A program made the position numbers and the translations under genes. Of a stretch of DNA of 64,000 nucleotides, positions 1 through 9,570 are shown piece after piece. The stretch lies in the NCBI RefSeq assembly GCF_001437405.1, contig NZ_JQBY01000004.1:1-64000 (forward strand), given 5' to 3'. The stretch's first letter is position 1. Each line of letters opens with the position of its first letter. Under the pieces are notes generated by a model, which searched no databases, was not told the origin of the DNA, and saw only the letters and a program-made list of their open reading frames with translations. Source of the DNA: Pediococcus ethanolidurans. GTDB taxonomy: Bacteria; Bacillota; Bacilli; Lactobacillales; Lactobacillaceae.

Positions 1-95
1 GAGCCGCAGGACGGCAGTTAGCCTACTTTTTTTTTAGGATAAGTCGTTTAACAGTAGTTATTGAAGTAATTTTGACACTTTCAACCTTTAGTTAA
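1..95 (-). repeat. Partial copy of large foldback element (copy C)
   Basis: This is the outer end of the repeat seen complete at 53693-54294 and 60410-60845, in the opposite orientation and cut by the window start. On the minus strand it begins with the terminal motif AACTAAAGGTTGAAA. It continues through the shared segment CAATAACTACTGTTAAACGA and reaches TAACTGCCGTCCTGCGGCTC at the window edge. The identity is read directly; how much lies outside the window is unknown. Confidence 0.8.
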
Positions 96-100
96 ATGCA

Positions 101-147
101 AAAATGGTACACGGATTCAGTTTTTGATATCCATGTACCATTTTTTT
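101..147. terminator. Terminator after pyrG
   Basis: AAAATGGTACA pairs with TGTACCATTTT across a loop, with T runs on both sides, just after the pyrG stop codon. It can work in either direction. It also separates pyrG from the foldback repeat at the window start. Confidence 0.75.
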
Positions 148-160
148 AAATTATATTCGT

Positions 161-1792
<1,632 letters not shown>

Positions 1793-1807
1793 TCAAGAAA
1801 TAATAAA

Positions 1808-1842
1808 AATGCTCCCTATTCATTTGGAATAGGGAGCACAAT
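1808..1842 (-). terminator. rpoE terminator
   Basis: GCTCCCTATTC and GAATAGGGAGC form an 11-bp stem with a short loop, followed on the minus strand by a T-rich run. It lies between rpoE and pyrG. Transcription that passes it would enter pyrG, so it could also act as an attenuator, though nothing here proves that. Confidence 0.8.
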
Positions 1843-1935
1843 TTAAAATCCGTACTGTTTGGCTCTGCATACAGCAAAGCGCCCAATAAAGATAATACAA
1901 GGTAACCAATCTAATGTCAAGTTCGAAAAACTGAC

Positions 1936-2508
1936 TTATTCATCATCGTCAGAATCGTCATCATCTAACTCTGACAACTGGCCCTCGATACCATCGGGTA
2001 AGTCATCATCAGGTAAATCATCACTATCATCGTCTTTTGAACTATCAGTATAATCATCATTATCGTCAGAATCAAAATCGTTGTCATCATCGGCAACTAC
2101 ATCATCATCTTCAGGATCATCAGCATCATAATCAATTACATCATCGTCATCGGCAGCGTCAGCTAAGAACGCATTAACCTTTTTACGCTTTTTACGTTTT
2201 GGACGATCATCATCTTCATCTTCGTCAGCATGAATAATAGCTTCATCGATTGACTCAAAGGGATACCAAGTACGTAAGCCCCAACTATTGTCACCTAGTG
2301 AAATGAAACTACCATCCGTATTTAAATCAGTATAAAATTGTGACAAACGATCACGGAATTCTTCATCGGTTTTGCCAAGATACTGTTGAACTTCATTAGC
2401 AAGATCCACAAAAGCCATCGGATCTCCATGTTGTGCGAGAATTGCATGCGCAACCTCGATCAATGAAAGTTCAGTTTTGTCTTGACCATCAAAAATTTTC
2501 AAATCCAA
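1936..2508 (-). CDS. rpoE: RNA polymerase delta subunit
   Basis: Delta is a Gram-positive accessory subunit of RNA polymerase that raises promoter selectivity and helps recycle the enzyme. The 190-aa protein has the usual two parts. A folded N-terminal HARE-HTH domain covers about residues 1-90. After a short basic stretch (RPKRKKRKK), the tail is almost entirely Asp/Glu. The best start is a TTG codon at 2506-2508 with AAAGGA about 11 nt upstream; it gives MDLKIF, close to known RpoE N-termini. The acidic tail makes the DNA very repetitive and produces misleading antisense ORFs. Confidence 0.96.
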   Translation of the reverse strand: MDLKIFDGQDKTELSLIEVAHAILAQHGDPMAFVDLANEVQQYLGKTDEEFRDRLSQFYTDLNTDGSFISLGDNSWGLRTWYPFESIDEAIIHADEDEDDDRPKRKKRKKVNAFLADAADDDDVIDYDADDPEDDDVVADDDNDFDSDDNDDYTDSSKDDDSDDLPDDDLPDGIEGQLSELDDDDSDDDE

Positions 2509-2553
2509 ACTGGTGCACGTCCTTTCAACAGTCTACTCCCTATAATACATTAC

Positions 2554-2994
2554 CTAAGCTGTAAATTGCAATCTAATTTTGTAGTCACCTAACAAACTTT
2601 CACCGGCAAACAACTGATAATCAACTTTTACGGTTCCTGAAAATGGTCTATCACGCAAACGAACCTCTAAAAATGGCGTAACAGTATCCACTGGTAAAAT
2701 GCCATATGGTGTTCGATAACGAGCTTGAATTCGTTTGCCGTTACTGAAGCGTAGACGAAGTTTATTTTCACCAGATCTTGTGAGTAAGACATCGCCCTCA
2801 CCATCAATTTTCATAGTTACCGGAATTTGTTCTTTGGTATCTTCATCCGTTTCTTGATAACGAATATAAAAAGAATCACCCATTTGAAAAAGTTGCCCAT
2901 TTTCATCAAACGCAAAGTGGGATTCTTCTCCTTCTTGTGTGATATACGTGTCCAAATGAATGGCAACCGGTACGCCAGTATTAAGTTCATCCAT
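2554..2994 (-). CDS. DUF1934 (YwiB-like) beta-barrel protein
   Basis: This is a cytoplasmic protein of about 146 aa, matching the DUF1934/YwiB family by length, overall beta-rich sequence and position beside rpoE. The family is predicted to fold like a calycin beta-barrel; its biochemical role is unknown. I chose the ATG at 2992-2994 (MDELNTG) because the AGAAGG site lies about 12 nt upstream. The GTG at 3004-3006 directly abuts that site and is a poor start. It is followed by rpoE after a short gap and is probably co-transcribed with it. Confidence 0.85.
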   Translation of the reverse strand: MDELNTGVPVAIHLDTYITQEGEESHFAFDENGQLFQMGDSFYIRYQETDEDTKEQIPVTMKIDGEGDVLLTRSGENKLRLRFSNGKRIQARYRTPYGILPVDTVTPFLEVRLRDRPFSGTVKVDYQLFAGESLLGDYKIRLQFTA

Positions 2995-3069
2995 TAAAGC
3001 CAGCACCCTTCTTTCTTCTAAATATCTTCTTTATTAGTATAAACCCAAAAATGCATTCATCATAGCGTT

Positions 3070-3099
3070 TTGGCTTTATCTGAACGGAATTGTTATACT
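3070..3099 (+). promoter_or_regulatory. Promoter for the HD phosphohydrolase gene
   Basis: TTGGCT at 3070-3075 and TATACT at 3094-3099 are separated by 18 bp and lie about 40 nt before the start codon. This is a plausible housekeeping sigma promoter read from sequence only. Confidence 0.5.
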
Positions 3100-3140
3100 A
3101 AGCTTAACAAATAAATTTAGATGGAAGGAAGCCTGTTTTC

Positions 3141-4511
3141 ATGGATTATCGCAATCAATTATTACCAATGGAAAAGGTGTTTCGCGATCCAGTTCACAAC
3201 TATGTTTATGTTCAAAATCAAGTTATTCTAGACCTAATTAATACGAAAGAATTTCAACGACTACGCCGCATTCACCAACTTGGTACAACTTCACTTGTCT
3301 TTCATGGAGCCGAACATACCCGTTTTTCACACTCACTTGGCTGTTATGAAGTTGCCCGTCGAATTTGTGATAGCTTCGAACGAAATTACCCTTCAAAAAC
3401 ACCTGACGATGGCTTATGGGATAATTCCGAGCGCTTAGTAACGCTATGTGCTGCTCTTTTACATGATATAGGCCATGGTGCTTATTCTCATACCTTTGAG
3501 CACATTTTCCATACTGATCATGAAAGTTACACCGAACACATCATTACCGACCCTGAAACGGAAGTAAATCAAGTTTTGCGCCGTGTTTCACCCAAGTTCC
3601 CAGCTGAAGTTGCGAGTGTTATTTCTCATAAATATCCCAATCCTCAGGTTGTTCAAATGATTTCAAGTCAAATTGATGCCGATCGGATGGACTATCTGCT
3701 TCGTGACTCATATTACACTGGAACCAACTACGGTACATTTGATTTAACGCGAATTTTACGAGTTATGCGCCCTTATAAAGATGGAATTGCCTTTTCAATT
3801 AGTGGTATTCATGCTGTTGAAGATTTCATCGTAAGTCGTTTCCAAATGTACTTACAAGTTTATTTCCATCCCGTTTCTCGTTCTATGGAAATGATTTTGA
3901 GTCATCTGCTTCAACGTGCGAACGAAATTTATGGTGATGGTCCTCAAGACATTAGTCAACAGCGCGATTTTGTTCCCTACTTTTTAATGCCCTTTTTTAA
4001 TCACACCGCAACGGTTGCCGACTATTTGCGTTTAGATGATGGTGTTTTAAATACGTATTTTCAGCAATGGGAAGACGATAAAGACCCCGTTTTAAATGAT
4101 TTGTCCAAACGGTTCTTAAATCGAATTCCTTTAAAATCTGTGCGTTTTACACACGAAACGGAATATCTTTTGCCGCAGCTACGTCAACTTATTGAAAAAG
4201 CTGGCTTCAATAGTACCTATTACACTGCTGTTAATAACAGCTATGATTTACCCTATGATGCTTACGATCCAAGTACTAGCAAGCCACGAACACAAATTGA
4301 ATTAATGCAACACGATGGTAGTTTGGTTGAACTCTCCACAGTTAGTGCACTCGTTGCAGCTATAACTGGTCGTGTTTCAGGGGATGAACGGTTCTTTTTC
4401 CCTAAGAAAATGCTATCAACAGACGATAGTGAACTTTTTCATCCAATTTACCAAGAATTTCAATCTTATCTTAAAAATGGTGTTTTGCAGGATGCTAAAG
4501 GAGGACGTTAA
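3141..4511 (+). CDS. HD-domain phosphohydrolase (YwfO/SAMHD1-like)
   Basis: This 456-aa cytosolic protein belongs to the HD-domain family that includes YwfO and the Enterococcus dNTP triphosphohydrolase, so a dNTP or nucleotide phosphohydrolase role is likely. The metal-binding residues are visible: His64 in RFSHS, the His108-Asp109 pair in LLHDIGHG, and an Asp in the DADRMDYL block near residue 180. The ATG follows an AAGGAAG site. The next gene starts 2 nt after its stop, so the two form one operon. The exact substrate cannot be told from sequence. Confidence 0.9.
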   Translation: MDYRNQLLPMEKVFRDPVHNYVYVQNQVILDLINTKEFQRLRRIHQLGTTSLVFHGAEHTRFSHSLGCYEVARRICDSFERNYPSKTPDDGLWDNSERLVTLCAALLHDIGHGAYSHTFEHIFHTDHESYTEHIITDPETEVNQVLRRVSPKFPAEVASVISHKYPNPQVVQMISSQIDADRMDYLLRDSYYTGTNYGTFDLTRILRVMRPYKDGIAFSISGIHAVEDFIVSRFQMYLQVYFHPVSRSMEMILSHLLQRANEIYGDGPQDISQQRDFVPYFLMPFFNHTATVADYLRLDDGVLNTYFQQWEDDKDPVLNDLSKRFLNRIPLKSVRFTHETEYLLPQLRQLIEKAGFNSTYYTAVNNSYDLPYDAYDPSTSKPRTQIELMQHDGSLVELSTVSALVAAITGRVSGDERFFFPKKMLSTDDSELFHPIYQEFQSYLKNGVLQDAKGGR

Positions 4512-4513
4512 TC

Positions 4514-5326
4514 ATGGCAATCAAATTAGTTGCTATTGATCTTGATGGCACGCTTTTAACGGATGAAAAACAAATCACCGATAAAACCGTTACTGTCATT
4601 AAACAGGCCAGTCAAAAAGGCGTAAAAATTGTACTGTGTACCGGTCGACCATTAACTGGGGTTGCTGAACATTTAAAAAAACTAGGCTTAGCTGGCAGCG
4701 ATCAATATGTCATTACTTATAATGGCGCACTCGTGCAAACGATTGAAGGTCACACCATTATTCGCCACACGTTAAATTACAACGATTACACAGACTTAGA
4801 AGCCTTGAGTCGTAAATTACGCAGTCATTTTCACGTAGAAACCGAAAATCATATTTACACTGCCAATAAAAATCTCAGTCCTTATACAATTGGTGAAAGT
4901 TTTTATGTCAGAATGGGCATTCGTTATCGTGCAGTCAGTGAAATGCCGACTAGTTTAAAAATTCCTAAGGGGATGTTCATTGACCCACCGGAAAAGATTA
5001 CTGCACTGCGACACAAGATTCCACAAACTTTTTTGGATAACTATTACTTTGTGCAAAGCGAGCCTTATTTCTTAGAAGTTTTAAATAAATCCGCTAGTAA
5101 AGGCCACGCATTGAGAGATTTAGCCAAACGTTTAAAATTAAAGCCCGAAAATCTCATGGCTATTGGTGATCAAGGAAATGATTTATCCATGCTCAAGGTG
5201 GCTGGCACACCCGTTGCAATGGCAAATGCCATTTCAGAGGCTAAACAGTTAGCCACATTTATCACCGCTAGTAACGAAGAAGATGGCGTTGCAAAGGCCA
5301 TTCAAAAATTCGTTTTAGGCCTATAG
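4514..5326 (+). CDS. HAD-superfamily Cof-type sugar phosphatase
   Basis: This 270-aa protein is a Cof/YidA-type HAD phosphatase. It has the catalytic DLDGTLL motif at residues 9-15 (Asp9 nucleophile, Asp11 acid/base), a C2-type cap domain in the middle, and the magnesium-binding GDQGNDLSML motif near residue 215. Family members hydrolyse sugar phosphates or flavin-type phosphates with broad specificity. It is translated from an AAAGGAGG site that overlaps the end of the upstream HD gene, so translation is coupled. A strong terminator follows. Confidence 0.9.
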   Translation: MAIKLVAIDLDGTLLTDEKQITDKTVTVIKQASQKGVKIVLCTGRPLTGVAEHLKKLGLAGSDQYVITYNGALVQTIEGHTIIRHTLNYNDYTDLEALSRKLRSHFHVETENHIYTANKNLSPYTIGESFYVRMGIRYRAVSEMPTSLKIPKGMFIDPPEKITALRHKIPQTFLDNYYFVQSEPYFLEVLNKSASKGHALRDLAKRLKLKPENLMAIGDQGNDLSMLKVAGTPVAMANAISEAKQLATFITASNEEDGVAKAIQKFVLGL

Positions 5327-5343
5327 TTTTAACTTTTTAACCA

Positions 5344-5397
5344 AACAAAAAATCGATTGTTTCCTGAATTCATTTCTAGGAAAGCAATCGATTTTTA
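5344..5397. terminator. Terminator shared by convergent genes
   Basis: AAAAATCGATTG pairs with CAATCGATTTTT, and an inner TTCCT/AGGAA stem extends it. T runs on both sides make it bidirectional between the HAD gene and the convergent membrane-protein gene. Confidence 0.85.
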
Positions 5398-5399
5398 TG

Positions 5400-5810
5400 T
5401 TATATAAATGAAACTAATATGCTTACAACAACCGTAAAAATACCCACATGTAAAAAGTACCGTGCCGGTTTTGTCAGCACAATAGGACTATTCTTAATTC
5501 GGCCAACCTTGTGAACATCAATCTTTTTTTGTGGTAATTTTTCTTCACCTTTTGCGGGTCGTTTAAACCAACCCGTAAATAAATGGCCCCGTTCCAAAAC
5601 AAAAACCACGCCGATCAACAATAGTGCCAAACCGACCATAAAAAAATGATTACTGGTCACAATTGTATTTCGTGTAATTAACCAATCAATAAAACCGATC
5701 AAAACTAAAACAGCATCCGTTGTTAATGCCTTATGTGCCTTAATAAAATTCGTAATTTTCACACCTTTATTTGTGGTCAAACATAACTCTGACCTTAATT
5801 TTATTTTCAA
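5400..5810 (-). CDS. Small DUF3899-like membrane protein
   Basis: This protein of up to 136 aa has three hydrophobic segments: about residues 32-47, 55-71 and near the C-terminus. A basic cytoplasmic loop with the pattern FKRPAKGEEKLP lies between the second and third. It resembles DUF3899 proteins of Bacillales and lactobacilli, whose function is unknown. The start is uncertain. The longest reading uses TTG at 5808-5810, with in-frame alternatives TTG at 5778-5780 and GTG at 5760-5762. A TATAAT box lies just upstream, which would leave only a very short leader for the longest form. Confidence 0.7.
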   Translation of the reverse strand: MKIKLRSELCLTTNKGVKITNFIKAHKALTTDAVLVLIGFIDWLITRNTIVTSNHFFMVGLALLLIGVVFVLERGHLFTGWFKRPAKGEEKLPQKKIDVHKVGRIKNSPIVLTKPARYFLHVGIFTVVVSILVSFI

Positions 5811-5843
5811 TTCTAATCTGAATAACAGTATTATAACAGTTTA

Positions 5844-6725
5844 TCAAATTTTTGCTTTCTTTGAACGAGGTGGTTTAGGCTCGAATTTCTTTTGATGATA
5901 GTTTTCTTGAACCGAAGCATTGATCACGCCACCGATCAATAAAATTTCCGCAAAAAAATTAAGCCATAACATAATCACAATAAAAGTCCCAATTGTTCTA
6001 TAGGTTGTCACTGCGCCGCCAAAATAACGTAAATATAGCGTAAAAAATTGAGTTAATAACAATAATCCAATCATTGAAAATACAGAACCGACCCAGGCAT
6101 AACGCCAATACACCCTAGCCGTTGGTACGACAACGTATAAAACAGCTAAAATTACAAAGACACCCACAATAGCAATTGGCCATTTTATAGTTCCAACAAT
6201 TTCAAGCCAATCTTGAGGCAAATGTAAAATTGGAGTTAAGTAGGCCACCACTATTGAACTCAAAGAGAAAAACAACACAACAATCACCAGCGCAACTATA
6301 AATGCAAAAACAATCACGAATGAAAATATCCGATTTAGAATTGCATTCGCAGCATTTTTCATATCATATGTTGCATCCAAGGCCGTTTGAAATGCTGAAA
6401 TACCTCGACTCGCTGACCAAAGAGCCACAACTAATCCGATTGATAGAACACCACCGTTATTCGTAGTAAGTAATTGACGAATTAGCGGCCTTAAAATAAC
6501 ATATATATTTTCAGGCATTACCTGCTCAACATACATCAACACAGTGTGAACCGGTAAATTCAAGAAAGGTAAAAGATTACCAATTAATAAAAGTAACGGA
6601 AAAAATGATAATAACGTATAATATGACAAAACAATACTGTTATTAGAGATATTGCCACTTTTATATCGACGTAAAAAAATCGTAATAAATTTAAATGATT
6701 TCGTCTCTTTAAATTGATTCCACAT
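5844..6725 (-). CDS. YihY/BrkB family membrane protein
   Basis: This is a polytopic membrane protein of about 293 aa with six predicted transmembrane segments and the family core LSYYTLLSFFPLLL near the N-terminus, followed by WSASRGISAFQ. The family was once called ribonuclease BN, but that was a misassignment; the true role is unknown. I start it at the ATG at 6723-6725 (MWNQF). The GTG further upstream overlaps the GAAAGGA ribosome binding site. The neighbouring small membrane-protein gene follows in the same direction. Confidence 0.88.
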   Translation of the reverse strand: MWNQFKETKSFKFITIFLRRYKSGNISNNSIVLSYYTLLSFFPLLLLIGNLLPFLNLPVHTVLMYVEQVMPENIYVILRPLIRQLLTTNNGGVLSIGLVVALWSASRGISAFQTALDATYDMKNAANAILNRIFSFVIVFAFIVALVIVVLFFSLSSIVVAYLTPILHLPQDWLEIVGTIKWPIAIVGVFVILAVLYVVVPTARVYWRYAWVGSVFSMIGLLLLTQFFTLYLRYFGGAVTTYRTIGTFIVIMLWLNFFAEILLIGGVINASVQENYHQKKFEPKPPRSKKAKI

Positions 6726-6809
6726 GTTCAAAATTCCTTTCACCTTTTGTTTAAGTTTACCATTGGAACATCACTTATAAAAATAATAAGATGATATAGA
6801 ACAAATTAA

Positions 6810-6843
6810 AAAAGGCTAGAAAAAAGTCATCTTTCTAGCCTTC
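6810..6843 (-). terminator. Terminator of the WxL cluster
   Basis: AAGGCTAGAAA pairs with TTTCTAGCCTT, with a T7 run on the minus strand. It lies after the DUF916/DUF3324 gene and closes the surface-protein operon. Confidence 0.85.
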
Positions 6844-6888
6844 AAATTATTTATAATCGTTATTATTTAATACAAATTATTTGCGATT

Positions 6889-7959
6889 TTAATCATGTTC
6901 ATGTTTTTTAAGTTGAGCTCTCAGTGCTTCATTTTCAAATTCTTTTGCCTTTAATTTCTTTCGAACAATCCAAAAGGCAATCGCAATCAGGATAAGCAAA
7001 ATGACAACACCCACCGTCACGTAAATCCAACTGTAATCTTTTTTGATGGACACATCCTTCGCATTCAACGTGGCCGCTTTTTTACTTGTAATCGTAAACT
7101 GTTTCTTAAAGTGCCAAGTTTGTTGCTTCGACTTCGCTGTGATGTTCATAACATACTTTCCGGCCTTCAATGGTTGCCCATTTAGTTTTAATCCATAATT
7201 AAAAACTGAATTTGGCGCCATTTGCATGTTCGTTGATTTTTGTTGATACAACGTTTTGGTACTGCCAACTTTTGAAACTTTGGCATTCACTGACAGTTTG
7301 TTTAAATAGGTTGCCTTAACGTTTCGTAACCGGGAGTTGATCACATTTCGCAAATTATTCTGATCAGGTTTAACACTGGCTAGTTTCAAATCAGGGGTAA
7401 CCTTGGTTGTATTTTGTTGTAATATCATCCCAATCAAGTATGCATATTCATTTTGAACTGTGGTTCCCTTTTTCTTTTTAGCATTTTTACTCACTTCCGC
7501 ATTTTCATCTTGAAGACGAATACCGCCAGCCATGACACCGTTAAACTTTCCCTTCGGCATGTTTATGCGAAGATGAATTTTTTTAGATTGGTTCGCCTTT
7601 AAAATTACAGATGTTTCTACTGGTTTTACATAATCTGCCAGTGAATACTTTAACGAAGAATCAAAGTTCTTTGCAGATACTTTTTGATACTCAACTACCC
7701 CATTTAAGTTGGTTGTCGCTGTGTTCACTTCGGGTTTTATCTTAACTTGTTTTTTAGTTCCGTTGGTTACTGTAACAGTGACTGTTTGACTAGCACCCGG
7801 GTTTAGTTTCAAATCAAAATAGGTGACCTTTGTGTCAATTTGATTTTTCGGTAAATTTGCCTGAACACCAAATGTTAATTCATTTGCTGAAACTGGCAAA
7901 ATAGTGAGCAAGCTCAGTACCAAAGTCATTAGTATCAAGATAAAAGTTTTTCGTTTCAC
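6889..7959 (-). CDS. DUF916/DUF3324 WxL-anchoring membrane protein
   Basis: This 356-aa protein is the membrane component of Csc-type surface complexes. It has a signal peptide (about residues 1-25) and a DUF916 domain with the early motif FGVQANLPKNQ. A DUF3324 domain follows. One transmembrane helix (about residues 311-333) and a charged cytoplasmic tail end the protein. Family members bind peptidoglycan and WxL proteins and help hold the complex on the cell wall. It directly follows a WxL gene (gap about 27 nt) and is the last gene of the operon, before a terminator. Confidence 0.93.
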   Translation of the reverse strand: MKRKTFILILMTLVLSLLTILPVSANELTFGVQANLPKNQIDTKVTYFDLKLNPGASQTVTVTVTNGTKKQVKIKPEVNTATTNLNGVVEYQKVSAKNFDSSLKYSLADYVKPVETSVILKANQSKKIHLRINMPKGKFNGVMAGGIRLQDENAEVSKNAKKKKGTTVQNEYAYLIGMILQQNTTKVTPDLKLASVKPDQNNLRNVINSRLRNVKATYLNKLSVNAKVSKVGSTKTLYQQKSTNMQMAPNSVFNYGLKLNGQPLKAGKYVMNITAKSKQQTWHFKKQFTITSKKAATLNAKDVSIKKDYSWIYVTVGVVILLILIAIAFWIVRKKLKAKEFENEALRAQLKKHEHD

Positions 7960-7986
7960 AGTGACAACCCCCTTTAACTAGTTTTT

Positions 7987-8712
7987 TTAAGAGTTTGTTG
8001 GTGTATCGGCCAAACTCCATGTTAATGTTGTGCTGTAACTAGCTGCATTTGGATGTGCAGCTGCTGGAACATCTAATTTGACGGTTGAATCATTCGCGGT
8101 TCCAAACACATCAAGCCAAGTTCCTGCACCACCACCGGCCTTAGCAGCCATTACATTCATCGTCGCGCCACCAGGTTGTAATGAAGCACCATTAGTAGCT
8201 GAGGTTACTGTATTGTTAGTGCTTGGGTAACTGTTCGTTGTGGTCTTAACAGTGGCCTTACCTAAAATGATTTCGGCTCCAGTTAAACTGTCTGATTCAC
8301 TATCCTTGAAATCACCGTTTTGACTAACCGTTAAACTCCATCCCTTTGGATCTCCAGCACGTTGGTCTGATACCTGGACAAAGTTCGGATAAGTTTTACC
8401 GGTGTTTTTACCTGTATCATCCTCTGCCGTATAAACCGTATCAGCGGTTGGAACGTCATGTGTTCCAAAGTTAAAATTAGAAACATAATCAATACTTAAT
8501 GGTCCTACTTCACCCGTTCCACCACCATCACCAGGTTCGTTTGGATCGGTTGGATCAACTGGATCAATTGGATTAGTTATATTTTCTTCAAATGTTGCTG
8601 TTGCGTTGGTACTTTCATTACGGTTATCTGCTGCAAAGGCCGTAACTGGGGCAATTGCTCCCAAAACAAGACCGCTCATACTGATAAGTGAGATTAAAGT
8701 TGTTTTTTTCAT
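7987..8712 (-). CDS. WxL-domain surface protein
   Basis: This 241-aa secreted protein has a signal peptide ending near AFA (residues 25-27), a Pro/Asp/Gly-rich linker (DPVDPTDPNEPGDGGGTG) and a C-terminal WxL domain. The two hallmark motifs are GWSLTVS and TWSLADTP. WxL domains attach proteins non-covalently to peptidoglycan. The AATAGGAG ribosome binding site is the last part of a 100-bp unit that is repeated five times upstream. The adjacent DUF916/DUF3324 gene encodes its likely membrane partner. Confidence 0.95.
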   Translation of the reverse strand: MKKTTLISLISMSGLVLGAIAPVTAFAADNRNESTNATATFEENITNPIDPVDPTDPNEPGDGGGTGEVGPLSIDYVSNFNFGTHDVPTADTVYTAEDDTGKNTGKTYPNFVQVSDQRAGDPKGWSLTVSQNGDFKDSESDSLTGAEIILGKATVKTTTNSYPSTNNTVTSATNGASLQPGGATMNVMAAKAGGGAGTWLDVFGTANDSTVKLDVPAAAHPNAASYSTTLTWSLADTPTNS

Positions 8713-8720
8713 GATAATCG

Positions 8721-9248
8721 CTCCTATTCATTTTTAATGTCTATTTTGTTTTCAACAAAATCTTATTCTCTTCACGGATGTCCATCCTCTCTACACCGCT
8801 AAAGCGGCTAGTCGGACTGGCTCCTATTCGTTTTTAATGTCTATTTTGTTTTCAACAAAATCCTGTTCTCATTACGGATGTCCATCCTCTCTACACCGCT
8901 AAAACGGCTAGTAGGACTGGCTCCTATTCGTTTTTAATGTCTATTTTGTTTTCAACAAAATCTTATTCTCTTCACGGATGTCCATCCTCCCTACACCGCT
9001 AAAGCGGCTAGTCGGACTGGCTCCTATTCGTTTTTAATGTCTATTTTGTTTTCAACAAAATCCTGTTCTCATTACGGATGTCCATCCTCTCTACACCGCT
9101 AAAACGGCTAGTAGGACTGGCTCCTATTCGTTTTTAATGTCTATTTTGTTTTCAACAAAATCTTATTCTCTTCACGGATGTCCATCCTCCCTACACCGCT
9201 AAAGCGGCTAGTCGGACTGGCTCCTATTCGTTTTTAATGTCTATTTTT
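8721..9248 (-). repeat. Five exact 100-bp tandem leader repeats plus a partial sixth
   Basis: Units begin at 8721, 8821, 8921, 9021 and 9121, with a truncated start at 9221. The period is exactly 100 bp. Two variants alternate (A-B-A-B-A): units 2 and 4 are identical, units 3 and 5 are identical, and unit 1 differs from 3 at two places. On the minus strand each unit contains CTAGCCGCTTTAGCGGTGTAG, the palindrome GGATGGACATCC, a hairpin ATTTTGTTGAAAACAAAAT and a terminal AATAGGAG. The last of these is the real ribosome binding site of the WxL gene. The repeats fill the 560-bp gap inside the surface-protein operon. Confidence 0.95.
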
Positions 9249-9271
9249 CTTCTACATCAGTTTCCATTTTG

Positions 9272-9556
9272 TTACCGAATCAACCTTTTCTTAATTTCAT
9301 AACCTACAATCACGACCACACCTGTCATACCCACCACACTCATCCAAACACCATCCTGTTCATCTGTTTGCGGTAAATATGCTTGTCGATTTGGTTCTAC
9401 CTTGGTATAAATTGGTTTGTCAGAAACATTGTGCTGAGCAACTGGTTTTGAAAATCCCACAAAACTTTCAGAAACATGGGTATCACCACGAATCGGTGAA
9501 TTAAACAAACACATCGCTGCCATACTCAGCACCACGAGCATTAGTTTTCTTTTCAC
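9272..9556 (-). CDS. Small LPxT-anchored surface protein (CscD-like)
   Basis: This 94-aa protein has an N-terminal signal peptide (about residues 1-24), a short extracellular stretch, the sortase motif LPQTD, a hydrophobic segment (about 70-86) and a basic tail KKRLIR. It would be covalently linked to peptidoglycan by sortase. Very small LPxTG proteins of this kind are a regular member of Csc clusters beside WxL genes. It begins 14 nt after the upstream WxL gene and belongs to the same transcript. Confidence 0.88.
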   Translation of the reverse strand: MKRKLMLVVLSMAAMCLFNSPIRGDTHVSESFVGFSKPVAQHNVSDKPIYTKVEPNRQAYLPQTDEQDGVWMSVVGMTGVVVIVGYEIKKRLIR

Positions 9557-9570
9557 ATCGCATCAACTCC

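Noticed and set aside
1859-2053. Serine-rich ORF on the plus strand
   Set aside because: It is the antisense shadow of the RpoE Asp/Glu tail.
8721-9220. Conserved 14-codon ORF (starts MDIR) within each 100-bp unit
   Set aside because: The ATG has no spacing from the nearest GAGAGG, the frame is part of a palindrome, and the related GlsB leader breaks the frame. It is better explained by RNA structure.
8721-9248. CRISPR-like array
   Set aside because: The whole 100-bp unit is repeated without unique spacers, there are no cas genes, and the units end at a ribosome binding site.
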